Part shown: one piece after another, positions 17,934-26,521 of the stretch | Numbering within the stretch: position 1 is the first letter of the stretch | Layout: each line of letters begins with the position of its first letter | Assembly: GCA_015069695.1 (NCBI GenBank) | Contig: JADCRZ010000013.1 | Span: 81,481 to 145,480, forward strand | DNA: 64,000 bases | Reading direction: 5' to 3' | From: Williamsia sp. | GTDB taxonomy: Bacteria > Bacteroidota > Bacteroidia > Chitinophagales > Chitinophagaceae | The notes under the pieces: model-generated | The model's input: the letters and a program-made list of their open reading frames with translations, nothing else | Database searches by the model: none | What the model was told of the DNA's origin: nothing | Made by a program: the position numbers and the translations under genes

Positions 17934-19535
17934 ATGGAAAATGTAAATGTCATTGTATTGTTGCTCTTTGCCATCACTTTTTTAGGTGTTTTGAGCAACC
18001 GGTATAAATTTCCCTTTCCGGTCCTGCTGGTCCTGTGCGGACTGGTCATCAGTTTGATCCCGGGACTGCCCGTTGTGGAGTTAAATCCGGGCGTGGTATT
18101 CCTGATCTTTTTGCCGCCCCTGCTGTATGCGGCAGCCTGGAACACGAGCTGGCGCGATTTTAAGGCTGCCCGCCGGCCTATTTTGCTGGCGGCCGTAGGA
18201 CTGGTCCTTTTTACCACAACGCTTGTAGCAGTGGCTGCACATGCCCTTATACCGGATGTAGACTGGCCGGTGGCCTTTCTGATCGGGGCCATTGTTTCTC
18301 CGCCCGATGCGGTGGCTGCTTCTTCGGTTACAAAAGGACTGGGGTTGACACCGCGGGTGATTGCCATCCTGGAAGGGGAGAGCCTGGTAAATGATGCGAG
18401 CGGCCTGATTGCTTACAAGTTTGCGCTGCTGGCTATTACGACCGGCAACTTTGTATGGTGGGAAGCCGGACTGAATTTTTTGTGGGTATCAGCAGCAGGT
18501 ATCCTGATCGGGCTGGTGATAGGTTACCTGATGTTCCTGATCCACAAAAAATTTATCTGCGATCCTATCATAGAAGTGACCCTCACGTTCTTAACGCCTT
18601 TTGCGGCTTATCTGCTGGCAGAACATTTTCACGTTTCGGGCGTGCTGGCTGTTGTTACGACCGGTTTATATCTTTCCTTTCGTGCAGCTGACATCTTCAC
18701 CCACGAAAGCCGGATCATGACCTACGCCGTATGGGACGTGGTGGTGTATATCCTGAATGCCCTGATCTTTATCCTGATCGGATTGCAGCTGCGCAGTGTA
18801 CTCCATGGCATCAGCGAGTACCCGGTGGGCGCACTGGTATTGTACGGGGTGCTGGTCAGTGTGGTGGTGATCCTGGTGCGGTTTATCTGGGTAGTACCTG
18901 CGGCTATGCTTCCCCGTTGGTTGAGCAAACGGGTGCGTGAAACAGAACCTTTTGACGTGCGCAACATGGTGGTATTTGGCTGGGCAGGTATGCGCGGGGT
19001 GGTGTCGATGGCTGCTGCCCTTGCTATTCCGCTAACCGTTCCGGACGGACATGAATTTCCCCAGCGCAACCTGGTTATCTATCTTTCTCTTTGTGTGATC
19101 CTGGCTACCCTTGTGCCCCTGGGCTTAACCCTGCCCTGGGTGATCCGCAGGATGGGCCTCCAGCCTCATTCTATTGTGGCAGAAGAGTATGAAGTGCGCA
19201 ACCAGGTAGTGAGCGACGCCATTACTTACATAGAAGAAAACCTCTCGCTGGTGCACGAAGAGCTGCTGCGCAATATCAAAACAAAATACGAGATCAAATA
19301 CAACCGGCTGGAAAAGACCGATCTGCCTGCCAATTATTTCGGCAACGGAAAAACCCTGCAGGGCAATATCTTCAATGAATTCTCGCAGTTGCAGATTGAT
19401 CTGATCAAAGTAGAACGCCAGGCACTGACCATGCTCCACCAGGCCGGCAAGGCAAGCGAAGAAATTCTCAGGAAAATGGAAAGGGAGCTGGACCTGGAAG
19501 AAGGAAGGCTGCAGCTGGAAATGTATGAAGGATAA
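17934..19535 (+). CDS. CPA1 family Na+/H+ antiporter
   Basis: 533 residues with about twelve membrane helices. Signature stretches are GAIVSPPDAVAASSVTKGLG, ILEGESLVNDASGLIAYKFA with the Asn-Asp pair of CPA1 ion sites, and VVFGWAGMRGVVSMAAALAI. The last 130 or so residues form a cytosolic, charged and probably coiled tail (IEENLSLVHEELLRNIKTKY). It exchanges Na+ (or K+) for protons across the inner membrane for pH and salt homeostasis. The next gene begins 88 bases further on and seems independent. Confidence 0.92.
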   Translation: MENVNVIVLLLFAITFLGVLSNRYKFPFPVLLVLCGLVISLIPGLPVVELNPGVVFLIFLPPLLYAAAWNTSWRDFKAARRPILLAAVGLVLFTTTLVAVAAHALIPDVDWPVAFLIGAIVSPPDAVAASSVTKGLGLTPRVIAILEGESLVNDASGLIAYKFALLAITTGNFVWWEAGLNFLWVSAAGILIGLVIGYLMFLIHKKFICDPIIEVTLTFLTPFAAYLLAEHFHVSGVLAVVTTGLYLSFRAADIFTHESRIMTYAVWDVVVYILNALIFILIGLQLRSVLHGISEYPVGALVLYGVLVSVVVILVRFIWVVPAAMLPRWLSKRVRETEPFDVRNMVVFGWAGMRGVVSMAAALAIPLTVPDGHEFPQRNLVIYLSLCVILATLVPLGLTLPWVIRRMGLQPHSIVAEEYEVRNQVVSDAITYIEENLSLVHEELLRNIKTKYEIKYNRLEKTDLPANYFGNGKTLQGNIFNEFSQLQIDLIKVERQALTMLHQAGKASEEILRKMERELDLEEGRLQLEMYEG

Positions 19536-19556
19536 AGGCCCTGTTTCGCGCCCGGA

Positions 19557-19586
19557 TTGACAAGCTGCTATTAATTCTTTATTTTG
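19557..19586 (+). promoter_or_regulatory. Candidate Bacteroidota-type promoter for yjbQ/RNA-repair genes
   Basis: A TTG is followed after 20 bases by TATTTTG, close to the Bacteroidota -33 TTG and -7 TAnnTTTG pattern but one T short. It lies about 40 bases before the yjbQ ATG and after the antiporter stop, where a promoter is expected. Pattern match only. Confidence 0.35.
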
Positions 19587-19623
19587 CCTTTCCACAGGGA
19601 TCATCCTTCTGTTGGCAAACAAT

Positions 19624-20043
19624 ATGAAATTATACCAGCAAGTGCTTCAGTTAAAGGAACGGCGCCGGGGTTTTCACCTGGTCACGGAGGAGATCGTGCG
19701 GGCACTTCCCCAAATGGCTGAACTGCAAACCGGGCTATGCCAGGTTTTTATCCGGCATACCTCTGCTTCGCTCACGATCAATGAAAATGCAGATGCAACA
19801 GTGCGAAAGGATTTTGAAACATTTTTTACCAGAACAGTTCCTGAAAACTTTCCTTACGAACACGATACGGAGGGGCCGGATGACATGCCTGCCCACCTGA
19901 AAGCCGCCATGCTGGGCAGTTCTGTACTCATTCCCATCCGTCAGGGAAGATTGGCCCTGGGCACCTGGCAAGGCGTTTATCTTTGCGAGCACCGCAACCA
20001 CGGCGGCCCCCGAAGCCTGGTTGTGACCGCCTGGGGCGAATAG
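19624..20043 (+). CDS. yjbQ: YjbQ/UPF0047 family protein
   Basis: About 139 residues of the YjbQ family, a small single-domain fold that forms trimers. Seen here: LKERRRGFHLVTEEIVRALP, CQVFIRHTSASLTINENADA (conserved His/Ser), YEHDTEGPDDMPAHLKAAML and LALGTWQGVYLCEHRNHGGP. Members have weak thiamine-phosphate-synthase activity but the main role is uncertain. The ATG at 19624 is preferred over an in-frame TTG at 19612. It precedes hen1 by 29 bases on the same strand, so it may belong to the RNA-repair transcript. Confidence 0.88.
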   Translation: MKLYQQVLQLKERRRGFHLVTEEIVRALPQMAELQTGLCQVFIRHTSASLTINENADATVRKDFETFFTRTVPENFPYEHDTEGPDDMPAHLKAAMLGSSVLIPIRQGRLALGTWQGVYLCEHRNHGGPRSLVVTAWGE

Positions 20044-20072
20044 CCCCTCTTAACCCTTATTTTCTATGCCAT

Positions 20073-21500
20073 ATGTTACTGACAATTACCACGACCTACC
20101 AGCCTGCATCTGATATCAGCTTCTTATTTCACAAGCATCCTTCCAAGATCCAGGAGTTTGAAACCACCGGTGGCAAGGCGCATGTGTTTTATCCCCACGT
20201 ATCAGACGAGCAATGCACCATAGCCCTCTTGCTCGACATTGATCCGATCGGACTGGTGCGCAAAAGCAGCGGTCCGGCAGGCAATGAGTTTGCGTTGGAG
20301 CAGTACGTCAATGACCGTCCTTATGTGGCCAGTTCCCTGATGAGCGCCGCCATTGCCAAAGCTTTTTCCTCGGCCATGAACGGCCGCAGCAAAGACAAAC
20401 CGGAACTGGTTGAAATGGCCATGCCTTTCCGGGTCAGGCTGGCCGTACTGCCCGTGCGGGGCGGCGAAGCCTTGCTCAGGCATTTGTTTGAACCGCTTGG
20501 CTACACAGTCGCCGTGCAAAAGCACCTGCTCAATGATAATGTGCCGGACTGGGGCGAGAGCCGCTATTTTACCGTGACGCTGGAACATACCATCACCTTG
20601 CAGCAGTTGCTGACGCATTTGTATGTGCTGATACCTGTATGCGACAACGATAAACACTACTGGATCGGCAACCAGGAAGTAGAAAAGCTGCTGGAAAAAG
20701 GACGCAGCTGGCTGCCCGCCCACCCCGCCCGCGAGCTGATTGCAATGCGCTACCTGAAACACCAGAGGCGGCTGGCAAACGAAGCCTTGGAAGTACTGCT
20801 GAAAGATGATGCCGCGCCAGAAGAAGAGGAGCCTGAAGCAATCAGGCAGAAAGGCAGGATGCATACGGCCCGGCTGGAGGCTGCCAGGGACGCACTGGTG
20901 CAAAGCGGCGTAAGAACAGTGGTTGACCTGGGTTGCGGAGAAGGTAAATTACTCAGGCTCCTGCTCGCAGAAAAGGGGTTTGAAAAGATCCTGGGAATGG
21001 ACATCAGCTACCATGCGCTTGAAATTGCAAAAGACAAACTAAAGCTCGACAGGCTGCCGCCCCGGCAACAGGAAAGGATCCGGCTGATCCATGGTTCGCT
21101 TACCTACCGCGACAAGCGCATTGAAGGCTTTGAGGGCGCAACACTCGTGGAAGTAATCGAACACCTCGACGAACCCCGGTTGGCTGCCTTGGAAAAAGTC
21201 GTATTTCAATATGCCAGGCCTGCGGTGGTCGTAGTCACAACGCCAAATGCCGAGTACAATGTAAAACTGCCTATGCAATCCAAATCGGGCATGCGCCATG
21301 CGGACCATCGTTTTGAATGGACGCGCAAGCAGTTCTCAAAATGGGGTGAGCGCCTGGCTGCGCAGTACGGCTATGAAGTTTCTTTTCGGTCTGTGGGGGA
21401 TGAAGACCCTGAAGTGGGTGCCCTGAGCCAGCTGGCAATGTTCAAGAATAAAACAGAAGCAAATGACGGAAACAATCCTTCAGCAACTCCGGCAGACTGA
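20073..21500 (+). CDS. hen1: Bacterial Hen1, 3'-terminal RNA ribose 2'-O-methyltransferase
   Basis: 475 residues from the ATG giving MLLTITTTYQPASDISFLFH, the usual Hen1 start; an earlier in-frame TTG at 19983 would overlap yjbQ. The N-terminal half is the Hen1-specific domain that associates with Pnkp (KIQEFETTGGKAHVFYPHVS). The C-terminal half is the methyltransferase with TVVDLGCGEGKLLRLLLAEK (SAM site) and the metal ligands EVIEH plus His in MRHADHRFEWTRKQF. Known function of the family: methylates the 2'-OH at a cleaved RNA 3' end during Pnkp repair, so that the mended site resists being cut again. It overlaps the next gene by 38 bases. Confidence 0.95.
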   Translation: MLLTITTTYQPASDISFLFHKHPSKIQEFETTGGKAHVFYPHVSDEQCTIALLLDIDPIGLVRKSSGPAGNEFALEQYVNDRPYVASSLMSAAIAKAFSSAMNGRSKDKPELVEMAMPFRVRLAVLPVRGGEALLRHLFEPLGYTVAVQKHLLNDNVPDWGESRYFTVTLEHTITLQQLLTHLYVLIPVCDNDKHYWIGNQEVEKLLEKGRSWLPAHPARELIAMRYLKHQRRLANEALEVLLKDDAAPEEEEPEAIRQKGRMHTARLEAARDALVQSGVRTVVDLGCGEGKLLRLLLAEKGFEKILGMDISYHALEIAKDKLKLDRLPPRQQERIRLIHGSLTYRDKRIEGFEGATLVEVIEHLDEPRLAALEKVVFQYARPAVVVVTTPNAEYNVKLPMQSKSGMRHADHRFEWTRKQFSKWGERLAAQYGYEVSFRSVGDEDPEVGALSQLAMFKNKTEANDGNNPSATPAD

Positions 21501-22227
21501 AACAACACACAACATCAGGGTGCTGTATGCCTGCGAGTCAGGCAGCCGGGCCTGGGGCTTTGCTTCTACCGACAGTGATTATGATGTCAGGTTTATCTAT
21601 ACAAGACCGGAGGAGAATTACCTGAGCATGGTTGATAAGCCCGATTTTATAGAACTGCCAGTGGACAAGGAGCTGGATATAAATGGCTGGGACATACGAA
21701 AAGCCCTGCGGCTTTTTCTTACATCAAATCCGCCCCTGTATGAATGGTTGCAATCTCCGGTTGTTTACGCGTGCAACCAGGCATTTACCGAGGAGCTCAA
21801 GGTCCTGATGCCTGCTTATTATTCATTGCGGGCCGGCGCACACCACTATTTATCCATGACCCGGAAAATGGTAGATCTCCAGCTATCCGGACAGCATGTC
21901 CGCATAAAAAAATATTTCTATGCCTTGCGTACAGCGCTGGCAGCCTGTTGGATCGTACAGAAACAGGCTTTGCCACCCATGCAGTTTGGTGACCTAAGAA
22001 CATTGGTGGCTGACCTGTCTTGGCAAAAACAAGTTGATCAATTGCTGGAAATAAAGAACCGATCAGATGAAAAAACCATGATAGAAGCTGTCCCTCTCCT
22101 TGATCAATGGCTTGCGTCGGCGATAGAAGAAGGAACCGGGAAAGCTACGGTCCTGCCCGCAGAAAAGCAGGACCACAAAAATTTAGACATCCTCTTTAGA
22201 AAATGGATCCGGCACCATGACTTTTAA
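21463..22227 (+). CDS. RlaP-type nucleotidyltransferase (RNA-repair polymerase-beta family), first copy
   Basis: 254 residues of the polymerase-beta nucleotidyltransferase superfamily. The active-site pattern is VLYACESGSRAWGFASTDSD then YDVRFIY, giving the GS motif and the DxD metal pair, followed by helical regions with INGWDIRKALRLFL and YHYLSMTRKM-like segments. The family (Pfam RlaP/YcgL) is repeatedly encoded beside Hen1 and Pnkp and is inferred to add or transfer nucleotides in RNA repair. Start lies inside the hen1 end (38-base overlap) and its stop overlaps the following paralogue by 11 bases, so translation is probably coupled. Confidence 0.9.
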   Translation: MTETILQQLRQTETTHNIRVLYACESGSRAWGFASTDSDYDVRFIYTRPEENYLSMVDKPDFIELPVDKELDINGWDIRKALRLFLTSNPPLYEWLQSPVVYACNQAFTEELKVLMPAYYSLRAGAHHYLSMTRKMVDLQLSGQHVRIKKYFYALRTALAACWIVQKQALPPMQFGDLRTLVADLSWQKQVDQLLEIKNRSDEKTMIEAVPLLDQWLASAIEEGTGKATVLPAEKQDHKNLDILFRKWIRHHDF

Positions 22228-23077
22228 GCAGATCATTGAACAACCCAGGCATCTCCTGTTGCGCTGTATAAGCGGAAGCCGTGCTTACAACCTGCACTTG
22301 CCTGAATCAGACACAGACATCAAAGGCATCTGGGTTTCACCACGATGTGAGTTATATGGATTTGGCTATACGGCCCAGGTTGCGAATGAAACAAACGACG
22401 AAACTTATTTTGAGATTGGCCGGTTTATAGAGCTGCTCTGTAAAAACAACCCCAATATACTTGAGCTGTTAAGTTCACCTGCACAAAGCATCCTGTTTAA
22501 ACATCCGCTCATGGATCTGTTGAAGCCTGCGGATTTTTTATCCAGATTATGCCTGGACACCTTTGCCGGTTATGCAAAAACGCAGATCAAAAAGGCGCGT
22601 GGTCTTAAGAAAAAAATCAACCGTCCTTTTGAAAAAGAAAGAAAAAACGTCCTCGACTTTTGTCATGTCATAAAGGGAAATGGCACCCAGCCTTTGTCGC
22701 AATGGCTGACTGAACATAACTATGTACAAACCGGTTGTGGACTGGTAACGGTGGCTCATTTCAGGGACACCTACATGCTTTACCATGCGTCGCAGCTCAG
22801 GGATGGAGCGCGGTTGCAGGGCATCGTGTCAGGCCCCACAGCCAATGACGTATCATTGAGTGCTGTTCCAAAGGGCATCGAACCTTTGGCTGTAATGCAT
22901 TTTAACAAAGACGGATATTCTGTTTACTGCAAAGAATACCAGGAGTACTGGGATTGGGTTGGTAAACGCAACGAAACCCGTTACCGCAATACGCTTTCCC
23001 ATGGAAAGAATTACGACAGTAAAAACATGATGCATACCTTTCGCTTGTTGGCCATGGCCGAAGAGATCGCCCTGTAG
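22217..23077 (+). CDS. RlaP-type nucleotidyltransferase, second copy, ended early by an in-frame amber codon
   Basis: The frame reads 286 residues to a TAG. It has LLRCISGSRAYNLHLPESDT and DIKGIWVS (GS motif and DxD), EIGRFIELLCKNNPNILELL and RYRNTLSHGKNYDSKNMMHT, all as in long nucleotidyltransferases of this group. The frame stays open straight after the TAG and encodes a family-like C-terminal segment ending in 23294-23296, inside the pnkp start. So the intact protein would have about 359 residues. Reasons could be a nonsense mutation, a sequencing error, or readthrough. The catalytic N-terminal region is intact, so the shortened product might still fold. Confidence 0.88.
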   Translation: MTFKQIIEQPRHLLLRCISGSRAYNLHLPESDTDIKGIWVSPRCELYGFGYTAQVANETNDETYFEIGRFIELLCKNNPNILELLSSPAQSILFKHPLMDLLKPADFLSRLCLDTFAGYAKTQIKKARGLKKKINRPFEKERKNVLDFCHVIKGNGTQPLSQWLTEHNYVQTGCGLVTVAHFRDTYMLYHASQLRDGARLQGIVSGPTANDVSLSAVPKGIEPLAVMHFNKDGYSVYCKEYQEYWDWVGKRNETRYRNTLSHGKNYDSKNMMHTFRLLAMAEEIAL

Positions 23078-23296
23078 GGGCAGGTATTTGCGTACAGGGA
23101 TGACAGGGATTTTTTGCTGAAAATAAAATGGGGTGAATTTGAATATGCAGACCTGATGCAGCAGGTAGAAGAAAAGATGGCGCGGATTGAAGAATTATAC
23201 CGCGAGTCTAATCTCCCCGATGCACCAGATACAGAAAAGGCGGAAGCTTTATTAATCCAGATCAGAGAAAGATTTTATGCAGAAAGCGTACAATAA
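23078..23296 (+). pseudogene. C-terminal remainder of the second RlaP nucleotidyltransferase, after the amber codon
   Basis: In the same frame as the preceding gene, directly after its TAG, the translation runs GQVFAYRDDRDFLLKIKWGE and on through EFEYADLMQQVEEKMARIEE and LPDAPDTEKAEALLIQIRER. This is the typical end of this nucleotidyltransferase family (an R-x-x-FLL-x-I-x-x-GE-x-EY motif, then a helical tail). A TTG at 23114 could restart translation to give 60 residues, but no family member starts there. The last 20 bases overlap the start of pnkp, as expected for coupled translation of a full-length protein. Confidence 0.82.
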
Positions 23297-25865
23297 GACA
23301 GGACAGATCCAGTTGCCGGAGCTATCGCTGGTGGTATTGATGGGTATTTCAGGCTCGGGGAAGTCGAGCTTTGCCGCGCGGCATTTTTTGCCGCAGGAAA
23401 TTGTTTCTTCCGATGCTTGCAGGGCCATTGTGAGCAATGATGAGAACAACCAGCATGCATCCCATGATGCATTTGAACTGGCGCAGTTTATTGTATCAAA
23501 ACGACTGCGCAACGGCTTGCTGACGGTTATAGATGCAACCAACACGCAGGAAGAAGCCCGCAAGGACTGGGTACAGCTGGCCAGGCAGTTTCATGTGCTG
23601 CCGATTGCCATCGTGCTTAATTTGCCCGAGATTGTTTGCGCTGAGCGGAACCGGCTTCGCGCGGACCGCAACTTGAAAAAGCATGTGCTTCCGCAGCAAT
23701 CAAGCCAGCTGAAAAGAAGCCTGCGCCGGCTCAAGCTCGAAGGCTTCCGCCAAATAGTGGAACTGCGCTCCACGGAGGAAGTGGCTGCTGTCCAGGACAT
23801 CATCCGCACCCCGCTTTACAACAACAAATCGCTTGTACAAGGCCCGTTTGACATCATTGGAGATGTGCATGGCTGTTATGATGAGCTCTGCGAGCTGCTC
23901 ACAGAGCTTGGCTACCAGCTCGACAAAGCAAATCACCGCTGCACCGCAGCTCCTGTCGGCGATGATGGACGGCAGCGACAGGTTGTATTTTTGGGTGATC
24001 TGGTTGACAGAGGCCCTGATACGCCTTCGGTGCTCAAGCTGGTGATGCAGATGGTAAAAACAGGCATGGCCTGGTGTGTGCCAGGTAACCACGATGCAAA
24101 ATTGCTGAAATGGCTAAAGGGAAAAGACGTGCAGTTAAAACACGGACTGCAACAATCGGTGGAGCAGCTCTTGCTAGAGCCTGTCCATTTTCGTGAAGAG
24201 ATAAAAGCGTTCATCGATGGGTTAATCGGTCATTATGTGTTTGATGGCGGAAGATTGGTGGTGGCGCATGCCGGGTTAAAAGCAGAGATGCAGGGGCGTG
24301 GATCGGGCGCTGTGCGCGAGTTTTGCCTGTACGGCGAAACAACCGGTGAAACCGATGAGTTTGGCTTGCCTGTCCGCTACAACTGGGCTGCAGAATACAA
24401 AGGCAGCGCGCTGGTCGTGTATGGCCATACACCCGTACCCGAACCGCAGTGGCTGAACCGGACCATCGACATAGATACGGGCTGTGTATTTGGCGGCAAG
24501 CTAACGGCATTGCGGTATCCGGAGAAAGAACTGGTATCTGTTACGGCCCGCCAGGTTTACTGTGAGCCTGCCAAGCCACTCCATCACACAACTACTTCGC
24601 TGACGCTGCAACAGCAGGAAGATGAAGTGCTGGATATTGCGGACTTTACCGGCAAACGCATCATAGAAACCGCCTTTCACCATACCGTTACCATCCGCGA
24701 AGAAAATTCAATAGCGGCCCTGGAAGTCATGAGCCGTTTTGCCATCAATCCAAAATGGCTTCTTTACCTGCCACCTACCATGAGTCCTTCGGAAACCAGC
24801 AGGCTGGATGATTACCTGGAACATCCGGCAGAGGCTTTCGGATACTTTGAAGGGGTAGGAGTGGAAAAAGTTGTTTGTGAAGAAAAACACATGGGTTCAA
24901 GGGCCATCGTGGTAGTGGGGAGAGACGAAGAAGCCGTGCGCCGTACATTTGGCATCAGCAATGAAGGCAGTGGTGTGATCTATACCAGGACGGGCCGGCC
25001 TTACTTTAATGACAAGGAAACAGAGCAGGCCTTGCTTCAGCGGCTCAACAAAGCCTTGTTCCATTCCGGTTTTTACGACCTATTTAAAACCGACTGGGTT
25101 TGCCTGGATTGTGAGCTGATGCCCTGGAGCGCCAAAGCCCAAAGCCTGATTGAAACGCAGTATGCATCTACCGGCGCTGCTGCGATGCATGCGCTGACGG
25201 CATCCCTGGAAACGCTGCAGCAAACTGCTTTGTGGAACGGGGAGGCACAACCGCTGATCAACCGGTACCAGGAACGCCTGCAGCAAACAAATGGGTACAT
25301 CAAAGCATACCAGCGCTACTGCTGGAGTGTAAACCGGCTGGAAGATTACAAGCTGGCCCCTTTTCATATCATGGCTACTGAAGGCAAAGCCTGGATGGAC
25401 AAAGACCACGAGTGGCACATGAACCAGATCGAAGCAGTTTGCGAAGCTGATCCGGAAATCCTGCTTGCCACGCCTTACAAAGTAGTGCATATAAGCGATG
25501 CGGAAGCCAAACAAGAAGCAATTGACTGGTGGCTGGAACGAACCGGCAGGGGAGGGGAGGGCATGGTGGTAAAGCCATTCAATTTTGTTCATACCGGCAA
25601 AAGGGGATTGATTCAGCCTGCTATCAAAGTAAGAGGAAAGGAGTACCTGCGCATTATCTACGGACCGGAGTACGACAGTCCTGAGAACCTGGCCAGGCTC
25701 AAATCCAGGGGCTTATCAGCCAAGCGGGCCCTAGCCCTGCGCGAGTTTGCGTTGGGCATGGAAGGACTTCAGCGTTTTGTAAGCGGGGAGCCCCTGCGAA
25801 GGGTGCACGAATGTGCGTTTGGCGTGCTGGCATTGGAAAGCGAACCGGTAGATCCCAGGTTATAA
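23277..25865 (+). CDS. pnkp: Polynucleotide kinase-phosphatase-ligase (bacterial Pnkp)
   Basis: 862 residues with the three Pnkp modules in order. The N-terminal 5'-kinase has P-loop GISGSGKSS at residues 23-31. The central metallophosphoesterase, about residues 190-440, has GDVHGCYDEL, GDLVDRGPD and GNHD. The C-terminal ligase/adenylyltransferase has EEKHMGSRA with the nucleotidyl Lys at about 537, and GRGGEGMVVKPFNF as motif IV-V. Known role: heals and partly seals RNA cleaved by ribotoxins, together with Hen1. The gene overlaps the remainder of the upstream nucleotidyltransferase. All catalytic motifs look intact. Confidence 0.96.
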   Translation: MQKAYNKTGQIQLPELSLVVLMGISGSGKSSFAARHFLPQEIVSSDACRAIVSNDENNQHASHDAFELAQFIVSKRLRNGLLTVIDATNTQEEARKDWVQLARQFHVLPIAIVLNLPEIVCAERNRLRADRNLKKHVLPQQSSQLKRSLRRLKLEGFRQIVELRSTEEVAAVQDIIRTPLYNNKSLVQGPFDIIGDVHGCYDELCELLTELGYQLDKANHRCTAAPVGDDGRQRQVVFLGDLVDRGPDTPSVLKLVMQMVKTGMAWCVPGNHDAKLLKWLKGKDVQLKHGLQQSVEQLLLEPVHFREEIKAFIDGLIGHYVFDGGRLVVAHAGLKAEMQGRGSGAVREFCLYGETTGETDEFGLPVRYNWAAEYKGSALVVYGHTPVPEPQWLNRTIDIDTGCVFGGKLTALRYPEKELVSVTARQVYCEPAKPLHHTTTSLTLQQQEDEVLDIADFTGKRIIETAFHHTVTIREENSIAALEVMSRFAINPKWLLYLPPTMSPSETSRLDDYLEHPAEAFGYFEGVGVEKVVCEEKHMGSRAIVVVGRDEEAVRRTFGISNEGSGVIYTRTGRPYFNDKETEQALLQRLNKALFHSGFYDLFKTDWVCLDCELMPWSAKAQSLIETQYASTGAAAMHALTASLETLQQTALWNGEAQPLINRYQERLQQTNGYIKAYQRYCWSVNRLEDYKLAPFHIMATEGKAWMDKDHEWHMNQIEAVCEADPEILLATPYKVVHISDAEAKQEAIDWWLERTGRGGEGMVVKPFNFVHTGKRGLIQPAIKVRGKEYLRIIYGPEYDSPENLARLKSRGLSAKRALALREFALGMEGLQRFVSGEPLRRVHECAFGVLALESEPVDPRL

Positions 25866-25920
25866 AAAAATTATATCAGCGCCGGGGCCGACAAAATACC
25901 GGCGGCACCACTTATCTTCG

Positions 25921-26505
25921 TTGATACGCCATATAAAAATCAACCCGTTGAACAAGCCGGATACCCCTCCTGAAATATCCAACAAGATTCCTCCTTCCTA
26001 CAAAAAGCAAGCTTTGTTGGTCATCCTGACCTTCGTGGTATTGCTTGCGATCGCTGCTGTTTTTGAGGCCCTGCCTTATTTCAGCCCTGATACCCTTGTG
26101 GGCAGCAATCATACCGACAGTATCCGGCATTTACCCGATGGCACGGGCGTGCTCCTGGAATCCGGCGCTAAACTTAAACTGGGCAGGGAATGGAAAAGGG
26201 GCGGTTACCGGGAGGTCTGGCTCCAGGGCGGAGCCCGTTTTATTGTTCCAAGTGTAGGAGATACGACCGGGCTGACGATCCACTTGTTGCAGTTTGATGT
26301 GGTAGCGCAGAAGGCCACCCTTTATTGTTTCAGCCGCAAAGAAAAGGGGGTAGCCTGGTTAAAAGAAGGCAAGGCTGCCATCATCACCCGCGATGCCAAA
26401 CCCAAAAGACAAGTTTTTCTGCCTGGCACCCAGATCGAATCTACTGATCAGCGGCTGCTTACCAGGCCGGTCTCTTCCGATACAAGCCGGGGACACATGG
26501 AATAA
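25921..26505 (+). CDS. FecR-like membrane protein with TTG start
   Basis: 194 residues with one membrane helix (ALLVILTFVVLLAIAAVFEA) after a short charged N-terminus, followed by an extracytoplasmic beta domain resembling FecR: HLPDGTGVLLESGAKLKLGR, REVWLQGGARFIVPSVGD and VFLPGTQIESTDQ. FecR proteins usually partner an ECF sigma factor and a TonB receptor; neither is adjacent here. No ATG precedes the helix in frame, so the TTG at 25921 or one nine codons later is the likely start. It begins 55 bases after pnkp on the same strand. Confidence 0.68.
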   Translation: MIRHIKINPLNKPDTPPEISNKIPPSYKKQALLVILTFVVLLAIAAVFEALPYFSPDTLVGSNHTDSIRHLPDGTGVLLESGAKLKLGREWKRGGYREVWLQGGARFIVPSVGDTTGLTIHLLQFDVVAQKATLYCFSRKEKGVAWLKEGKAAIITRDAKPKRQVFLPGTQIESTDQRLLTRPVSSDTSRGHME

Positions 26506-26521
26506 CCCGGCAGAACTCTCC

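Noticed and set aside
19983..20072. N-terminal extension of hen1 in frame from 19983
   Set aside because: It overlaps the end of yjbQ and lacks family residues. The start MLLTITTTYQP at 20073 matches Hen1 proteins.
23114..23296. Separate 60-residue gene starting with TTG before pnkp
   Set aside because: It is the same frame as the interrupted nucleotidyltransferase and reads as its C-terminal end, so a separate gene is less likely than a split one.
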